A stretch of DNA of 36,247 nt, taken from NCBI GenBank assembly GCA_944358495.1, contig CALVRF010000002.1, positions 1 through 36,247 on the forward strand, in the 5' to 3' direction. This DNA is from an uncultured Bacilli bacterium (GTDB lineage: Bacteria > Bacillota_I > Bacilli_A > RF39 > UBA660). Position numbers and translations under genes: made by a program. The notes beneath the pieces are model-generated. The model made no database searches, was not told where the DNA came from, and saw only the letters and a list, made by a program, of their open reading frames with translations. Shown one piece after another: positions 6,574 through 14,593 of the stretch. Position 1 is the stretch's first letter; each line of letters starts with the position of its first letter.

Positions 6574-8637
6574 ATGATGAGTGTCTTAGAATACGCTGAA
6601 GATGTTAATAGAACTGTCGAAACCATCTTAGATAAATGTAAAGAATTAAATATCGATGTCCATAGTGAAGATGATTTACTAGACGAAGATGCCATTGTTT
6701 TACTTGATAATAACTTAGAAACCGATGAAGAAATCGAAGAAGCTTATGAAGAAAAAGTTATTAAACCTAAAACAAGTGTTAAAAAGAATAAAAAAATACC
6801 AAATCAGCACCAAGAGACTAAAGAAACTTTAGCCCAAAAGAAAAAAGAAATGTATAAAAATAAAGGAAAGCTTCAAAGTAATAAATTAGCTGACAATGTT
6901 ATTTTATACAAAGAAAATATGACCATTGGTAGTTTGGCAGATGCATTAAATGTTCCTAGTTCTGAATTGATTAAAAAACTTTTCTCTTTAGGCCTTATGG
7001 TCAATATCAATAGTCCAATTTCTTTTGAAAATGCCGAAATTTTAATTGTTGATTATGGCAAAGAGTTGAAAAGGGAAGAAAAAGCCGATTTATCTAATTT
7101 TGAAGAATTTGAAATAAATGATAAAGAAGAAGATTTAGTACCAAGGCCTCCAGTAGTGACTATTATGGGGCATGTTGATCATGGAAAAACGACGTTGCTG
7201 GATGCGATTAGAAGAACCGATGTTGTTTCAACTGAAGCCGGAGGTATTACGCAAGCCATCTCCGCTTATCAAGTGAAATGTAAGGATAAACTAATAACCT
7301 TTATCGATACTCCAGGTCATGCTGCTTTTACCGAGATGCGTGCTAGAGGTGCTAGTATTACCGATATTGTTATTATTATTGTGGCTGCTGATGATGGTGT
7401 TATGCCACAAACCAAAGAGGCCATTGACCACGCTAAAGCTGCTAAAGTTCCTATTTTAGTAGCTATCAATAAAATGGATAAACCTGAAGCTAATCCTGAT
7501 AAAGTCATGCAAGAACTAGCTGATTATGGCTTAATGCCTGAAGAATGGGGGGGCGACACTATTTTCACTAAAATTTCAGCTGCTACTGGTGAAGGCATTA
7601 ATGAGTTATTAGAAAATATTTTATTAGTTGCCGAGATGAGCGAATTAAAAGCCAATCCTAATAGATATGCTATCGGAACTGTAGTAGAATCAAGACTAAG
7701 TAAACAAGTCGGTTCTATTGTTACCGTTTTAGTCCAAAATGGTACTTTAAGATTAGGTGATCCAATCGTCGTTGGAACTTCATTTGGTAAAATTCGTACT
7801 TTAAAAAATGATAAAGGAGAAGAAATTACAGAAGCTTATCCATCACAACCGGTTGAAATTACCGGAATTAGTGAAGTGCCAAGCGCAGGAGATAAATTTA
7901 TGGCTTTTGAATCTGAAAAACAAGCGAGAAATATTGCCGAAGAAAGAAAAAATAAAGCTAGAATCCAAGAAACCCATAAAAAAGCTGCTGTGTCTTTAGA
8001 TGAATTATTCTCTAAAATTGGTGAAGGTTTAAAAGAAATCAATGTCGTTTTAAAAGCTGACGTTAATGGTAGCGCTGAAGCCGTTAAAAATTCATTAACT
8101 AAAATTAACGTAGAAGGTGTTAGGGTAAATGTTATCCGTAGTGGTGTAGGCGGAATTACCGAAAGTGATATTGTTTTAGCTAGCGCTTCTAATGCTATCA
8201 TTATTGGTTTTAATGTTAGACCATCTAATGCCATTAAAGATAAAGCTAAAGAACATGGCATTGAAATTAGATTATATGATATTATTTATAAAGTTGTTGA
8301 AGAAATGGAATCAGCGATGAAAGGTATGCTTGATCCAGAATATGAAGAAAATATTTTAGGTAATGCCGAAATAAGGCAAATCTTTAAATTCTCCAAAATT
8401 GGTAATATTGCCGGCTCCTTTGTCACTGATGGTATTATCAAACGTAATAGTAAAGCTAGAATCATCAGAGATGATGTGGTTATTTACGACGGTGAAATCA
8501 GCTCACTTCAAAGAGGAAAAGATAGTGTCAAAGAAGTTAAAAAAGGTTTGGAATGTGGAATTACTATTGAAAACTTCAATGATATTAAAGTTGGCGATAT
8601 TATTGAATCATATGAAATGGTTGAAGTGGAAAGATAA
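6574..8637 (+). CDS. infB: Translation initiation factor IF-2
   Basis: 687 residues. A short N-terminal IF2_N-like segment and charged linker are followed by a second IF2_N module (about 115-165). The GTPase has GHVDHGKTT (G1, about 199-207), GGITQ (G2), DTPGHA (G3, about 245-250) and NKMDK (G4, about 300-304), then domains II-IV ending with GLECGITIENFNDIKVGD. It brings initiator fMet-tRNA to the 30S subunit and promotes 50S joining. Two adjacent ATGs at 6574 and 6577 are both near the AAGAGGTG site. Last gene of the rimP operon. Confidence 0.98.
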   Translation: MMSVLEYAEDVNRTVETILDKCKELNIDVHSEDDLLDEDAIVLLDNNLETDEEIEEAYEEKVIKPKTSVKKNKKIPNQHQETKETLAQKKKEMYKNKGKLQSNKLADNVILYKENMTIGSLADALNVPSSELIKKLFSLGLMVNINSPISFENAEILIVDYGKELKREEKADLSNFEEFEINDKEEDLVPRPPVVTIMGHVDHGKTTLLDAIRRTDVVSTEAGGITQAISAYQVKCKDKLITFIDTPGHAAFTEMRARGASITDIVIIIVAADDGVMPQTKEAIDHAKAAKVPILVAINKMDKPEANPDKVMQELADYGLMPEEWGGDTIFTKISAATGEGINELLENILLVAEMSELKANPNRYAIGTVVESRLSKQVGSIVTVLVQNGTLRLGDPIVVGTSFGKIRTLKNDKGEEITEAYPSQPVEITGISEVPSAGDKFMAFESEKQARNIAEERKNKARIQETHKKAAVSLDELFSKIGEGLKEINVVLKADVNGSAEAVKNSLTKINVEGVRVNVIRSGVGGITESDIVLASASNAIIIGFNVRPSNAIKDKAKEHGIEIRLYDIIYKVVEEMESAMKGMLDPEYEENILGNAEIRQIFKFSKIGNIAGSFVTDGIIKRNSKARIIRDDVVIYDGEISSLQRGKDSVKEVKKGLECGITIENFNDIKVGDIIESYEMVEVER

Positions 8638-8656
8638 AATTCCACTTCTTTATTTT
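8623..8656 (+). terminator. Terminator of the rimP-infB operon
   Basis: Stem GAAGTGGAA / TTCCACTTC with an 8-base loop and a TTTATTTT tail; it overlaps the last codons and stop of infB. Confidence 0.85.
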
Positions 8657-8693
8657 GAACAAACAAGTTATTTTATTAGAAAATAATAAATAA

Positions 8694-8722
8694 TAGATTT
8701 TTAGCTTCATATCTGCTATAAT
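8694..8722 (+). promoter_or_regulatory. Promoter of rbfA
   Basis: TATAAT at 8717-8722 with TAGATT as -35 (8694-8699), 17-base spacer. The thiI promoter has the same TAGATT/17/TATAAT arrangement. It explains expression beyond the infB terminator. Confidence 0.55.
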
Positions 8723-8746
8723 AAAAGCATAGAAAAGAGGGATATA

Positions 8747-9088
8747 GTGAGTATCAAGTCTGAAAGAATATCCGATAGTTTAATCGAACAAATAAGTTAT
8801 ATTATCGCTAATGAAGTGAAAAACAAAGATATTAACTTTGTAACCATTACAGAAGTTAAAGTAACCGATGATTTAAGTTTTGCCAAAGTCTATTTTACCG
8901 TTTTAGATGAAACTAAAAAAGACTTAACTTTAAAAGCTCTCCAAAGTGCTAGCGGCTTTATTAGACATGAATTAAGAGATAGAGTTGATATTAGGCAAAT
9001 TCCAGAATTAAAATTTATTTATGATGAATCTATAGAGTATGGGCAAAGAATCGAAGAAAAACTAAAAGAAATTAAAGAAGCTGAGTAA
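8747..9088 (+). CDS. rbfA: Ribosome-binding factor A
   Basis: 113 residues with the RbfA KH-like fold: SERISDSLIEQISYII, VTITEVKVTDDLSFAKVYFTV, ALQSASGFIRHELRDRVDIR and PELKFIYDESIEYGQRIEE. It binds the 30S subunit near the 16S 5' helix during maturation. The start is GTG with a GAGGG site. Usually joined to infB; here separated by a terminator and given its own promoter. truB and ribF, common downstream partners, do not follow. Confidence 0.95.
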   Translation: MSIKSERISDSLIEQISYIIANEVKNKDINFVTITEVKVTDDLSFAKVYFTVLDETKKDLTLKALQSASGFIRHELRDRVDIRQIPELKFIYDESIEYGQRIEEKLKEIKEAE

Positions 9089-9101
9089 TCTCAGTTTTTT
9101 C
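9077..9101 (+). terminator. Terminator of rbfA
   Basis: Stem AAGCTGAG / CTCAGTTT (one G-T pair) with loop TAAT, then TTTTTT; overlaps the rbfA stop. Confidence 0.75.
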
Positions 9102-9143
9102 TTTACATTTTTAAAATAAATGTCAGTCTATGAAGAATAATAC
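9102..9143 (+). repeat. 42-bp extragenic repeat, copy 2
   Basis: Starts TTTACA immediately after the rbfA terminator and ends GAAGAATAATAC. It aligns without gaps to copy 1 (34/42; the last 26 bases 24/26). The first part can pair ACATTT with AAATGT. It lies 9 bases before the prepilin promoter. Confidence 0.7.
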
Positions 9144-9152
9144 CAATGAGCC

Positions 9153-9182
9153 TTGACAATTAATCTTCTCAAAAGGTATAAT
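9153..9182 (+). promoter_or_regulatory. Promoter of prepilin 1
   Basis: Perfect TTGACA (9153-9158) and TATAAT (9177-9182) separated by 18 bases; start codon 26 bases further on. Confidence 0.75.
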
Positions 9183-9207
9183 CAAAATAATAAAGGGTGA
9201 TATCAAA

Positions 9208-9579
9208 ATGAAAAATCAGGGCTTTACACTAATTGAGTTATTAGCAGTTATCATTTTATTAGCTATTATTGCTGCCATTACTTTCCCAATTGTTCAAGGT
9301 GCTATTAATGACTCTAGAGAAAATGCTTATGAAGAACAAGTTGAAACGATTGAATATGCCGCCGAGCGGTGGTCAACTGACAATCATGATGAACTTCCAA
9401 CTACCGATGGTGCCTCTATTTACCGTTCTATTAATTTTTTGCAAGAAGAAGGTTATTTATCTAACGATAAAGAAATTGAAGATCCTAGAGATAATACTAA
9501 AATGAATGGCTGTGTAAAAATAACCTATGATGAAAGTTATAACCAGTATGCTTATCAGTATGGTAAAGCTTGCTCTTAG
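9208..9579 (+). CDS. Type IV prepilin-like protein 1
   Basis: 123 residues. After a five-residue leader (MKNQG) comes the prepilin peptidase/methylation motif FTLIELLAVI with the conserved Glu5, then a hydrophobic helix to about residue 30. The small C-terminal domain carries cysteines at about 112 and 122 that could form a disulfide. This fits a major/minor pilin or ComGC/GspG-like pseudopilin. It is a single-gene unit with its own promoter and terminator; no ATPase, platform protein or peptidase is nearby. Confidence 0.88.
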   Translation: MKNQGFTLIELLAVIILLAIIAAITFPIVQGAINDSRENAYEEQVETIEYAAERWSTDNHDELPTTDGASIYRSINFLQEEGYLSNDKEIEDPRDNTKMNGCVKITYDESYNQYAYQYGKACS

Positions 9580-9592
9580 AGTAAGCTTTTTA
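9565..9592 (+). terminator. Terminator of prepilin 1
   Basis: 11-bp stem AAAGCTTGCTC / GAGTAAGCTTT, loop TTA, T-run; overlaps the stop codon. Confidence 0.85.
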
Positions 9593-9637
9593 AAATGTTA
9601 AAAGTATGATATAATCATAAGCGAAAAGAGGTATATT

Positions 9638-10609
9638 ATGAAGTTATCATTAGTAATTCCTTGTTATAATGAAGAAGGTAATGTTCAAAAATTTGTTGAA
9701 GTAATTAGCCAAACCTTCAAAAATAAAATTTTTAACTATGAACTTATATTTATTAATGATGGAAGCCAAGATGATACGTTAAACAAATTAAAAGAATTAT
9801 GTAATAATTCTGATCAAAACATCAAAATCATTAATTTTTCTCGAAACTTCGGGAAAGAAGCTGGAATGTATGCTGGACTAAAAGAAGCTAAAGGTGATTA
9901 TATTACTATTATTGATGCCGATTTGCAGCAAGACCCTAATTATGTTTTAAAAATGGTGAAAATCTTAGATGAACACGAAGAATATGATTCTGTAGTTGCC
10001 TATCAAGATAGGCGTAAAGAAAGTGGGGTACTAACATTTTTCAAAGATACTTTTTATAAGATTATTAATAGGCTTTCTGAAGTCGAATTTGTCATGGGCG
10101 CGAGTGATTTTCGTACATTTAGAAGAAGCATGGTAAACTCCATTTTAGACATGAAAGAATATTACCGTTTTTCTAAAGGAATCTTTTCTTGGGTTGGTTT
10201 TAATAATTATTATATGAGCTATGATGTCCATAACCGTTTATCAGGAACTACTAAGTGGTCATTTTGGAAATTATTCAAATATGCGATTGACGGCATTGTT
10301 TCTTTTACCACCACGCCTTTACGTTTGGCCACTATTTTAGGACTCATTGTTTCTTTATTATCTTTGATATATTTAATTATTGTCATAATCCAAAAATTGT
10401 TTTTCTCGATTGAAATTGAAGGTTACGCGACCATTGTTACCTTAATTCTTTTCTTAGGTGGTATTCAGTTATTATGTATTGGAATTATTGGTGAATATTT
10501 AGGCAGAACTTATGTTGAAACTAAAAATAGGCCTCTTTATATTATTAGAGAGGTTATTGATAATCAGAAAGGAAAAATCAATGATACAAAAAATAAAAAA
10601 AATTTATAA
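9638..10609 (+). CDS. GT2 glycosyltransferase, GtrB/dolichyl-phosphate-mannose-synthase-like
   Basis: 323 residues. GT-A domain with LVIPCYNEEGN at the start, FINDGSQDDT (about 39-48), DADLQQDP (about 93-100) and NRLSGTTKW; then two membrane helices (about 225-252 and 265-290) and a juxtamembrane GEYLGRTYVETKNRP motif typical of the GtrB/YkcC group. These enzymes move a sugar from a nucleotide to undecaprenyl phosphate. The ATG follows AAAGAGGT. It overlaps the GtrA-like gene by 29 bases, so the two should act together. Confidence 0.93.
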   Translation: MKLSLVIPCYNEEGNVQKFVEVISQTFKNKIFNYELIFINDGSQDDTLNKLKELCNNSDQNIKIINFSRNFGKEAGMYAGLKEAKGDYITIIDADLQQDPNYVLKMVKILDEHEEYDSVVAYQDRRKESGVLTFFKDTFYKIINRLSEVEFVMGASDFRTFRRSMVNSILDMKEYYRFSKGIFSWVGFNNYYMSYDVHNRLSGTTKWSFWKLFKYAIDGIVSFTTTPLRLATILGLIVSLLSLIYLIIVIIQKLFFSIEIEGYATIVTLILFLGGIQLLCIGIIGEYLGRTYVETKNRPLYIIREVIDNQKGKINDTKNKKNL

Positions 10610-11015
10610 TAAATATGAAGAAATCCTTAGTTATTTATTTTTTGGTGTTCTAACCACTATTGTTAGTTTTACCACTTATCTTTTATTTGCCAATACCTTT
10701 TTAGCCGAAAAAAGCGACCTAGATATTCAAATTGCCAATGTACTCTCTTGGATATGTGCTGTTACTTTTGCCTATATCACTAATAGAATATTCGTTTTTA
10801 AAAGTAAAGTAAAAGGTAAAAAACAAGCAAAAGAAATCGTTAACTTTGTAATTGCTAGATTAGCCTCTTTATTAATAGATATGGCCATGATGTATATTTT
10901 ATATAGTTTAATGCATATCGATGATACTATTGCCAAAATTATTGTTCAGTTTGTTGTTGTCGTTATGAATTATATATTTAGTAAAGTAATAATTTTTAAA
11001 AAAGAAAAGAGGTAA
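10581..11015 (+). CDS. GtrA-family membrane protein
   Basis: 144 residues, four predicted membrane helices with the GtrA pattern: YLFFGVLTTIVSFTTYLLF, an ANVLSWICAVTFAYITNRIFVF segment and the C-terminal MNYIFSKVIIFKK. GtrA-like proteins are proposed flippases for polyprenyl-linked sugars, matching the GT2 upstream. The ATG at 10581, with GAAAGGA upstream, lies inside the GT2 gene; an earlier in-frame ATG at 10512 would add a non-family leader. Confidence 0.9.
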   Translation: MIQKIKKIYNKYEEILSYLFFGVLTTIVSFTTYLLFANTFLAEKSDLDIQIANVLSWICAVTFAYITNRIFVFKSKVKGKKQAKEIVNFVIARLASLLIDMAMMYILYSLMHIDDTIAKIIVQFVVVVMNYIFSKVIIFKKEKR

Positions 11016-11019
11016 ATAC

Positions 11020-11586
11020 ATGACAGAAAATCAAATAAATTTAAAGTGGGATTTAATAACTAAGGAAGAACTTATTCAATTGTTTTTAAAAGAGAATCAA
11101 AGTAAGTCACAAATAGCTAAATTATATAATGTTTCAGTAAATCAAGTAAAATCCAAATTAGATAAATGGAATATTAAAAAATATCCATCATATTATTTAA
11201 TCAAAAATGCCAAAAATGAGAAAGAAATAACCGATATTTTAAATGAAAAATCTTTACCTAGATTAAATCAAAAAGAAAACATTAGTTGGATAGCAAAAGC
11301 TTTAACCCATCATATTTTTAGTAATGGTCCCATAGAGGATATGCATGCTGCCGGGAAACTTACTCAGGAAGATATGAAAGCCTTAAATAAATATATGGTT
11401 AATAAAATAGCTGGATTACTTTTGCTTGCTAATAAAGGCGAATGGATTAAAATAGAGCTTTTACTTAATTTTTATAAATACTGGGGAAGCGAGTGGGATG
11501 AAGCCGAACCCGATATTAAAGATATTGAGTACATGTATAAAAACCAATTAGAGTTACTTCAAGAAGAAATGAAAGCCTTTAAATAA
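11020..11586 (+). CDS. Unknown protein with N-terminal helix-turn-helix-like segment
   Basis: 188 residues, mostly helical and soluble. Residues about 15-55 look like a helix-turn-helix (SKSQIAKLYNVSVNQVKSKL). The middle region contains an unusual motif NGPIEDMHAAGKLTQEDMKALN (given in part: NGPIEDMH, then TQEDMKALN), followed by a helical, acidic C-terminus. I do not recognise the family. It starts four bases after the GtrA-like gene with an AGAGGT site, so it appears to be the third gene of the glycosylation unit, but it may be unrelated in function. Confidence 0.75.
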   Translation: MTENQINLKWDLITKEELIQLFLKENQSKSQIAKLYNVSVNQVKSKLDKWNIKKYPSYYLIKNAKNEKEITDILNEKSLPRLNQKENISWIAKALTHHIFSNGPIEDMHAAGKLTQEDMKALNKYMVNKIAGLLLLANKGEWIKIELLLNFYKYWGSEWDEAEPDIKDIEYMYKNQLELLQEEMKAFK

Positions 11587-11659
11587 AAAACTATTATATC
11601 TTAATTAGTATAGGTTTAATAATGACCGCATTTAAAGTAAATAGCAATGTTAAATAATA

Positions 11660-11688
11660 TTGACACTAAAAAAAAATTATGTTATAGT
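11660..11688 (+). promoter_or_regulatory. Promoter of the T-box/deoC/tyrS unit
   Basis: TTGACA (11660-11665), 17-base spacer, TATAGT (11683-11688). The stretch 11587-11659 shows nothing else. Confidence 0.75.
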
Positions 11689-11693
11689 TAGTA

Positions 11694-11897
11694 TCAATTG
11701 ATGAAGAAAAATACCAAGTAGTTATTTAACTAGTAATCAGAAAGTTAGTGGTCGATGAAAGCTAACCAAAGTTAAATAATGAATTACATATTTGGAGTCA
11801 AATCGTATATCTGCGTTAAAGAATTAAGTGCATAGACATACTATGAAATAGGGTGGTACCGCGAATTTTCGTCCCTATATTTCATAGTATTTTTTTT
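11694..11897 (+). promoter_or_regulatory. Tyrosine T-box riboswitch
   Basis: Stem I can be followed from the GATGAAGAAAAATACCAAG region through the distal CAGAAAGTTAGTGGTCGATG loop. The specifier loop GAATTACATATTTGGAG presents TAC (11785-11787), a tyrosine codon. The T-box core AGGGTGGTACCGCG is at 11850-11863. The terminator pairs ACTATGAAATAGGG with CCCTATATTTCATAGT, then eight T residues (11890-11897). Uncharged tRNA-Tyr should favour the antiterminator and turn on deoC and tyrS. This leader fills the gap between 11587 and 11912. Confidence 0.95.
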
Positions 11898-11912
11898 AAA
11901 GGAGGAATAAAT

Positions 11913-12569
11913 ATGGAGATAGGCAAATATATTGATCATACCAATTTAAAAATGGATGCGACAAGTAAAGATATCGCTAAGCTATGTAGGGAAGCTATGG
12001 AATATAATTTTGAAACCGTTTGTGTTCATCCATGTTATGTTGCTTTAGCTAAAGAACTCTTAGAAGGTTCCAATGTTGGTGTAACAACAGTAATCGGTTT
12101 TCCATTAGGTATGAACACTCCCAAGACTAAAGCATATGAGGCTATTGATGCCATAGAAGAAGGAGCAGACGAAATTGACATGGTTATCAATGTTGGAGCC
12201 CTAAAAGATAAAGACTACGATTACGTCAAAAAAGAAATCGAAGAAATTAGAGATTCTATTGATGGTAAAGTGTTAAAAGTTATTATTGAAACGTCTTTAC
12301 TTACCAAAGATGAAATTATTAAAATGACAGAAATTTGTAATGAAACTTACGTCAACTATATAAAAACCAATACCGGTTTTGGTACTAGAGGTGTAACCCT
12401 AGAAGACGTTAAAACGATAAATGAACACAAAAACGAACTTTTAGAAATAAAAGCTTCCGGGGGAATAAAAAACTATGAACAAATGAATGAATTAATTGAA
12501 GCTGGTGCCAGCCGCATCGGCACTAGTAATGGAGTTTACATTGTAACTCATATAAAGGAGGAAAAATAA
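11913..12569 (+). CDS. deoC: Deoxyribose-phosphate aldolase
   Basis: 218 residues. Cleaves 2-deoxyribose-5-phosphate to glyceraldehyde-3-phosphate and acetaldehyde in deoxynucleoside breakdown. Active-site residues are present: EIDMVINVG (D89), the Schiff-base lysine K151 in YIKTNTGFG, and K180 in IKASGGI. ATG chosen at 11913 after GGAGG; the frame is open upstream only because it runs through the T-box. It lies first after a tyrosine T-box and one base before tyrS, an unusual place for a catabolic aldolase. Confidence 0.95.
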   Translation: MEIGKYIDHTNLKMDATSKDIAKLCREAMEYNFETVCVHPCYVALAKELLEGSNVGVTTVIGFPLGMNTPKTKAYEAIDAIEEGADEIDMVINVGALKDKDYDYVKKEIEEIRDSIDGKVLKVIIETSLLTKDEIIKMTEICNETYVNYIKTNTGFGTRGVTLEDVKTINEHKNELLEIKASGGIKNYEQMNELIEAGASRIGTSNGVYIVTHIKEEK

Positions 12570-12570
12570 A

Positions 12571-13797
12571 ATGACATTATACGAAGAATTAAAATGGCGT
12601 GGTCTTATTAAAGATGAAGCCGGTGAAAACTTAGAAGAAAAAATAAATAAAGGCGGATTAACTTTTTATTGGGGGACTGACCCTTCAGCCGATTCTCTGC
12701 ACATTGGTCATTTATCTAGTTTACTTACGGCTAAAAGATTAGAAATGGGCGGACATCATCCAATTTTATTAGTTGGAGGTGCTACTGGCTTAATCGGTGA
12801 TCCAAGGCCAACTACGGAAAGAGCAATGATTTCTAAAGAAACGGTTGAACATAATTACAACTGTCTACATAAACAAATTAAAGATTTGTTTGGATACGAA
12901 ATGGTTAACAATTATGATTGGTCTAAGGATATTAATTTTATTGATTACCTAAGAGATTATGGAAAATACTTTAATGTTAATTATATGCTAGATAAAGACA
13001 TCATCAAAAGAAGACTAGAAAGTGGAATTACTTATACTGAATTTTCATATATGATTATGCAAGCTTTAGATTTCTTATGGTTATTTGAAAATAAAGGCTG
13101 CACCATGCAAGCAGCCGGTTCTGACCAATGGGGAAACATTACAGCTGGTATTGATTTAATTAGAAAGAAAACTGGAAAAGAAGCTTATGGCTTTACCATG
13201 CCATTAGTTACCGACAAAAATGGTAATAAAATAGGTAAAACCGCCGGTAATGCCATTTGGCTTGATAAAAATAAAACCTCAAGTTATGAATTATATCAAT
13301 TTTTCTTAAATAGTGAAGATGAAATGGTTGTCGATTATTTAAAAATCTATACATTCCTATCTAAAGAAGAAATTGAAAAAATAGCCGAAGAACATAAACA
13401 AAATCCTGAATTAAGAAAAGCTCAAAAAATTCTTGCTAAAGAAATTGTTAGTTTCTTACATGGTAAAGACGATGCCGAAAAAGCGATTCAAATGAGTGAA
13501 ACTTTATTCAGTGGCCATGTTAAAAATTTAACCACAAAAGAAATCATTGATGTCTTTAAAGGTGTTCCAACTTTTGAAGCTAAAAATAATATGAATATTA
13601 TTGATATGCTTGTAAATGGTAAAATTGCATCAAGTAAAAGAGAAGCTAGAGAATTTGTAAATGCTGGCAGTATTACTATTAATGAAGAAAAAATTACTGA
13701 CGAAAATTATAACGTGACCAAAGAATTAGCTATTGATAATGAAATATTAGTAGTTCGCCGCGGTAAGAAAAAATATTTTATAGGAAAGATAAATTAG
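12571..13797 (+). CDS. tyrS: Tyrosyl-tRNA synthetase
   Basis: 408 residues. Class I synthetase with the HIGH motif (about residues 45-48, in SLHIGHLSS), the tyrosine-binding region around QAAGSDQWGNI, and the KMSKS-equivalent KIGKT (about 221-225). A C-terminal S4-like domain begins near 340 (KIASSKREAREFVNAGSI). This KxGKT bacterial TyrRS type charges tRNA-Tyr. The start follows AAGGAGG at the end of deoC; both are under the Tyr T-box. Confidence 0.97.
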   Translation: MTLYEELKWRGLIKDEAGENLEEKINKGGLTFYWGTDPSADSLHIGHLSSLLTAKRLEMGGHHPILLVGGATGLIGDPRPTTERAMISKETVEHNYNCLHKQIKDLFGYEMVNNYDWSKDINFIDYLRDYGKYFNVNYMLDKDIIKRRLESGITYTEFSYMIMQALDFLWLFENKGCTMQAAGSDQWGNITAGIDLIRKKTGKEAYGFTMPLVTDKNGNKIGKTAGNAIWLDKNKTSSYELYQFFLNSEDEMVVDYLKIYTFLSKEEIEKIAEEHKQNPELRKAQKILAKEIVSFLHGKDDAEKAIQMSETLFSGHVKNLTTKEIIDVFKGVPTFEAKNNMNIIDMLVNGKIASSKREAREFVNAGSITINEEKITDENYNVTKELAIDNEILVVRRGKKKYFIGKIN

Positions 13798-13811
13798 TTT
13801 TATCTTTTTTT
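13784..13811 (+). terminator. Terminator of deoC-tyrS
   Basis: Stem AAAGATAAA / TTTATCTTT, loop of about 5 bases including the TAG stop, followed by a T-run. Confidence 0.75.
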
Positions 13812-13849
13812 CATAAAAGTGATAAAATAGAAAAAAAGGAGAGAAAAAA

Positions 13850-14548
13850 ATGATAAAACAAAAACAAACCGGTCAGTTAATTGTTATATCCGCCCCAAGC
13901 GGTAGTGGAAAGGGTAGTATTATAAACAAGCTCTTAAAACAAAATTATCAAAATAGATGGCTATCCGTCTCTACCACCTCAAGACCTATTAGACCAAATG
14001 ACATTCCCGGAACTACTTATAATTTTGTTACTAAAGAAGAATTTGAAACAAAAATAAAAGAAGGCTATTTTTTAGAGTACGCTGAATATGCTGGAAACTA
14101 TTATGGTACTCCTAAGAAACCAATGACCGATAAACTAAACGAAGGTATTGATGTTATTTTAGAAATTGAAATTGAAGGTGCCTCTAACATCAAAAAATTA
14201 ATTCCTGAAGCTATCTTTATTTTTATCATGCCACCATCATTAGATGTTTTAGCCCAAAGATTAACTAAACGGGGAACAGATAGTAAAGAAAAAATTTTAG
14301 AACGTTTCCACACCGCTTATAAAGAAATCAATGCTGTAACGAAATATAACTATGTGGTCGTTAATGATGACTTAGATAAAGCGGTAAATAAAGTGGAGGC
14401 CATTATTCAAGCTGAAAAATGTCGTGTTGATCGTATTGAAGAAGTCTTCTTAGATACTAAAGAAGAAGAGATTCATGAATTATTATTAAAACACCACAAA
14501 GAATTTACCAATAAAGGAATTAGTGAAAAAATAAACAAGAACTCTTAA
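13850..14548 (+). CDS. gmk: Guanylate kinase
   Basis: 232 residues. Phosphorylates GMP to GDP with ATP. P-loop APSGSGKG (about 15-22), VSTTSRPIRPND for GMP binding, the EYAEYAGNYYGTP segment and the lid RLTKRGTDS. The family is usually about 205 residues; the acidic tail (about 205-232) is extra. ATG with AAAGGAGAG. rpoZ, its common downstream partner, is absent. Confidence 0.96.
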   Translation: MIKQKQTGQLIVISAPSGSGKGSIINKLLKQNYQNRWLSVSTTSRPIRPNDIPGTTYNFVTKEEFETKIKEGYFLEYAEYAGNYYGTPKKPMTDKLNEGIDVILEIEIEGASNIKKLIPEAIFIFIMPPSLDVLAQRLTKRGTDSKEKILERFHTAYKEINAVTKYNYVVVNDDLDKAVNKVEAIIQAEKCRVDRIEEVFLDTKEEEIHELLLKHHKEFTNKGISEKINKNS

Positions 14549-14593
14549 ACTAATGAGCGATATATGATACAATTATAATAGGAGTGTAGGAAA

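Noticed and set aside
10512..10580. Longer N-terminus for the GtrA-like protein
   Set aside because: The extra residues lie within the GT2 gene, lack a ribosome-binding site and do not belong to the family; the ATG at 10581 fits.
11694..11716. Fourth copy of the 42-bp repeat, suggested by GATGAAGAAAAATACC
   Set aside because: The similarity is limited to conserved T-box stem I sequence and the rest does not align.
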